Assembly (NCBI GenBank): GCA_023381645.1
Contig: JAMCRJ010000076.1
Span: forward strand, 1 to 64,000
Reading direction: 5' to 3'
Source of the DNA: Gammaproteobacteria bacterium
GTDB taxonomy: Bacteria; Pseudomonadota; Gammaproteobacteria; Acidithiobacillales; Acidithiobacillaceae
Length of the DNA: 64,000 nt
Shown here: positions 63,389 through 64,000 of the stretch, in pieces
How positions within the stretch are numbered: position 1 is the first letter of the stretch
Layout of the letters: every line of letters begins with the position of its first letter
Translations under genes and position numbers: made by a program
The notes under the pieces: model-generated
Database searches by the model: none
Told to the model about the DNA's origin: nothing
The model's input: the letters and a program-made list of their open reading frames with translations, nothing else

Positions 63389-64000
63389 CACATTCTTGGC
63401 AGAAACAGATTTTGGTGGCAACTGCCGCCTTGACATTGGCTATCCCTGCTGTCGCAGGGGATATTCCGCCTACGTCATCTGTACAATGTTCGAAATCAAC
63501 CGGTAGCTCTAAGGCAGTAATCTGCCATATCCAGGGTGACGCCCAGGCACCATTCCTGCAAGAAGACATGTATAACGCCGGGCTTTTTGGGCGCGCCTTG
63601 CGCAATACCCCTCCCGGCAGCCCGGAACAGGAACGCATCATCCAAAGCCAGCGGGAGTATCTCCGGCAGCGCGATGCCTGCGGCAACGACACCATCTGCA
63701 TCATGCGGGTGATGAAGGCGCGCCACCAGGAACTCATTGCGCTCAATGCGCGACTCCAGGTCGACCTTCCCGACGCGGAGATTGCCCGATTCGTCGGTAA
63801 TGCCTATGTTAAGCCCATAGGCGAAACGAATGGCGCAAAAAATACGCAGTACATCAATCTTACGGATCGTATTCTGGGTGCCTTCGAACAATACCCCCCA
63901 GCGCACGTCAAATTCGCCGACGGTAGCACCTTTTTCTGGGGGTTTCGGCAGGGCAACGGCAGCGTGCGTTCCATCGCCATCACCAATGGCCGGGGCCAGG
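63385..64000 (+). CDS. Exported LprI-domain protein, truncated by window end
   Basis: ATG overlaps the stop of the lysozyme-fusion gene. Signal peptide (~6-25, LVATAALTLAIPAVAG), then an LprI-like segment with QREYLRQRDACGNDTICIMRVMK (~90-112, split QREYLRQRDACGND and TICIMRVMK) like the upstream protein. A C-terminal region follows (FFWGFRQGNG near the edge), reading beyond base 64000. Partner of the upstream muramidase, possibly an inhibitor/immunity or modulator; function unproved. Confidence 0.65.
   Translation, partial: MTHSWQKQILVATAALTLAIPAVAGDIPPTSSVQCSKSTGSSKAVICHIQGDAQAPFLQEDMYNAGLFGRALRNTPPGSPEQERIIQSQREYLRQRDACGNDTICIMRVMKARHQELIALNARLQVDLPDAEIARFVGNAYVKPIGETNGAKNTQYINLTDRILGAFEQYPPAHVKFADGSTFFWGFRQGNGSVRSIAITNGRGQ

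Overview
The window looks like the chromosome of an acidophilic, autotrophic gammaproteobacterium-like organism, most probably Acidithiobacillus. This rests on moderately high GC, on the order pepA-holC-X-valS divergent from lptF-lptG (as in enterobacteria), on heavy investment in K+/Na+/H+ transport, and on recollection of the protein types; no database search was possible. No insertion sequence, prophage, CRISPR array or rRNA was seen. One tRNA gene, tRNA-Leu(UAG), is present.

Region 1 (1-16.7 kb) is an ion and osmotic-stress block. It holds a CPA1 antiporter (cut by the left edge), an APC permease with two small upstream genes, a variant PII protein with a small membrane partner and an outer-membrane porin, a glutamate 5-kinase, and a complete Kdp K+ uptake operon with several tiny extra genes, followed by divergent kdpDE. 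Two matching operators, each made of four 11-bp direct repeats with a TTTATA core, lie upstream of kdp and of proB. They suggest that one response regulator, most likely KdpE, controls both K+ uptake and proline synthesis.

Region 2 (16.7-35.2 kb) contains a HAD phosphatase/kinase/membrane-protein operon; an operon of a bifunctional penicillin-binding protein, a GH15 glucoamylase and a short-chain dehydrogenase; gltX-cysS; RNase E; rluC-gph; a small methyltransferase; an alpha/beta hydrolase; an FkbM methyltransferase; and a DUF805 protein. Region 3 (35.2-41.5 kb) has the tRNA, a nucleotidyltransferase-like gene, and a NemR/NemA-like module (TetR regulator, Old Yellow Enzyme, divergent VOC dioxygenase-like gene) with the 3' remnant of a dienelactone hydrolase between regulator and enzyme, then nadC and nhaA.

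Region 4 (41.5-61.8 kb) is mostly housekeeping: valS, holC, pepA, lptFG, an EVE protein, cyaY, recQ, apaH, a DsrE-like protein, a molybdate-type ABC permease and ATPase without a local binding protein, rpsT, a Rep-type helicase, lgt, marR-emrB and a universal stress protein. Region 5 (61.8 kb to the right edge) holds two overlapping genes for exported proteins, both with LprI-like domains. The first fuses LprI to a pesticin/T4-type lysozyme domain and is the best candidate here for a little-described antibacterial or cell-wall system; the second runs off the right edge.
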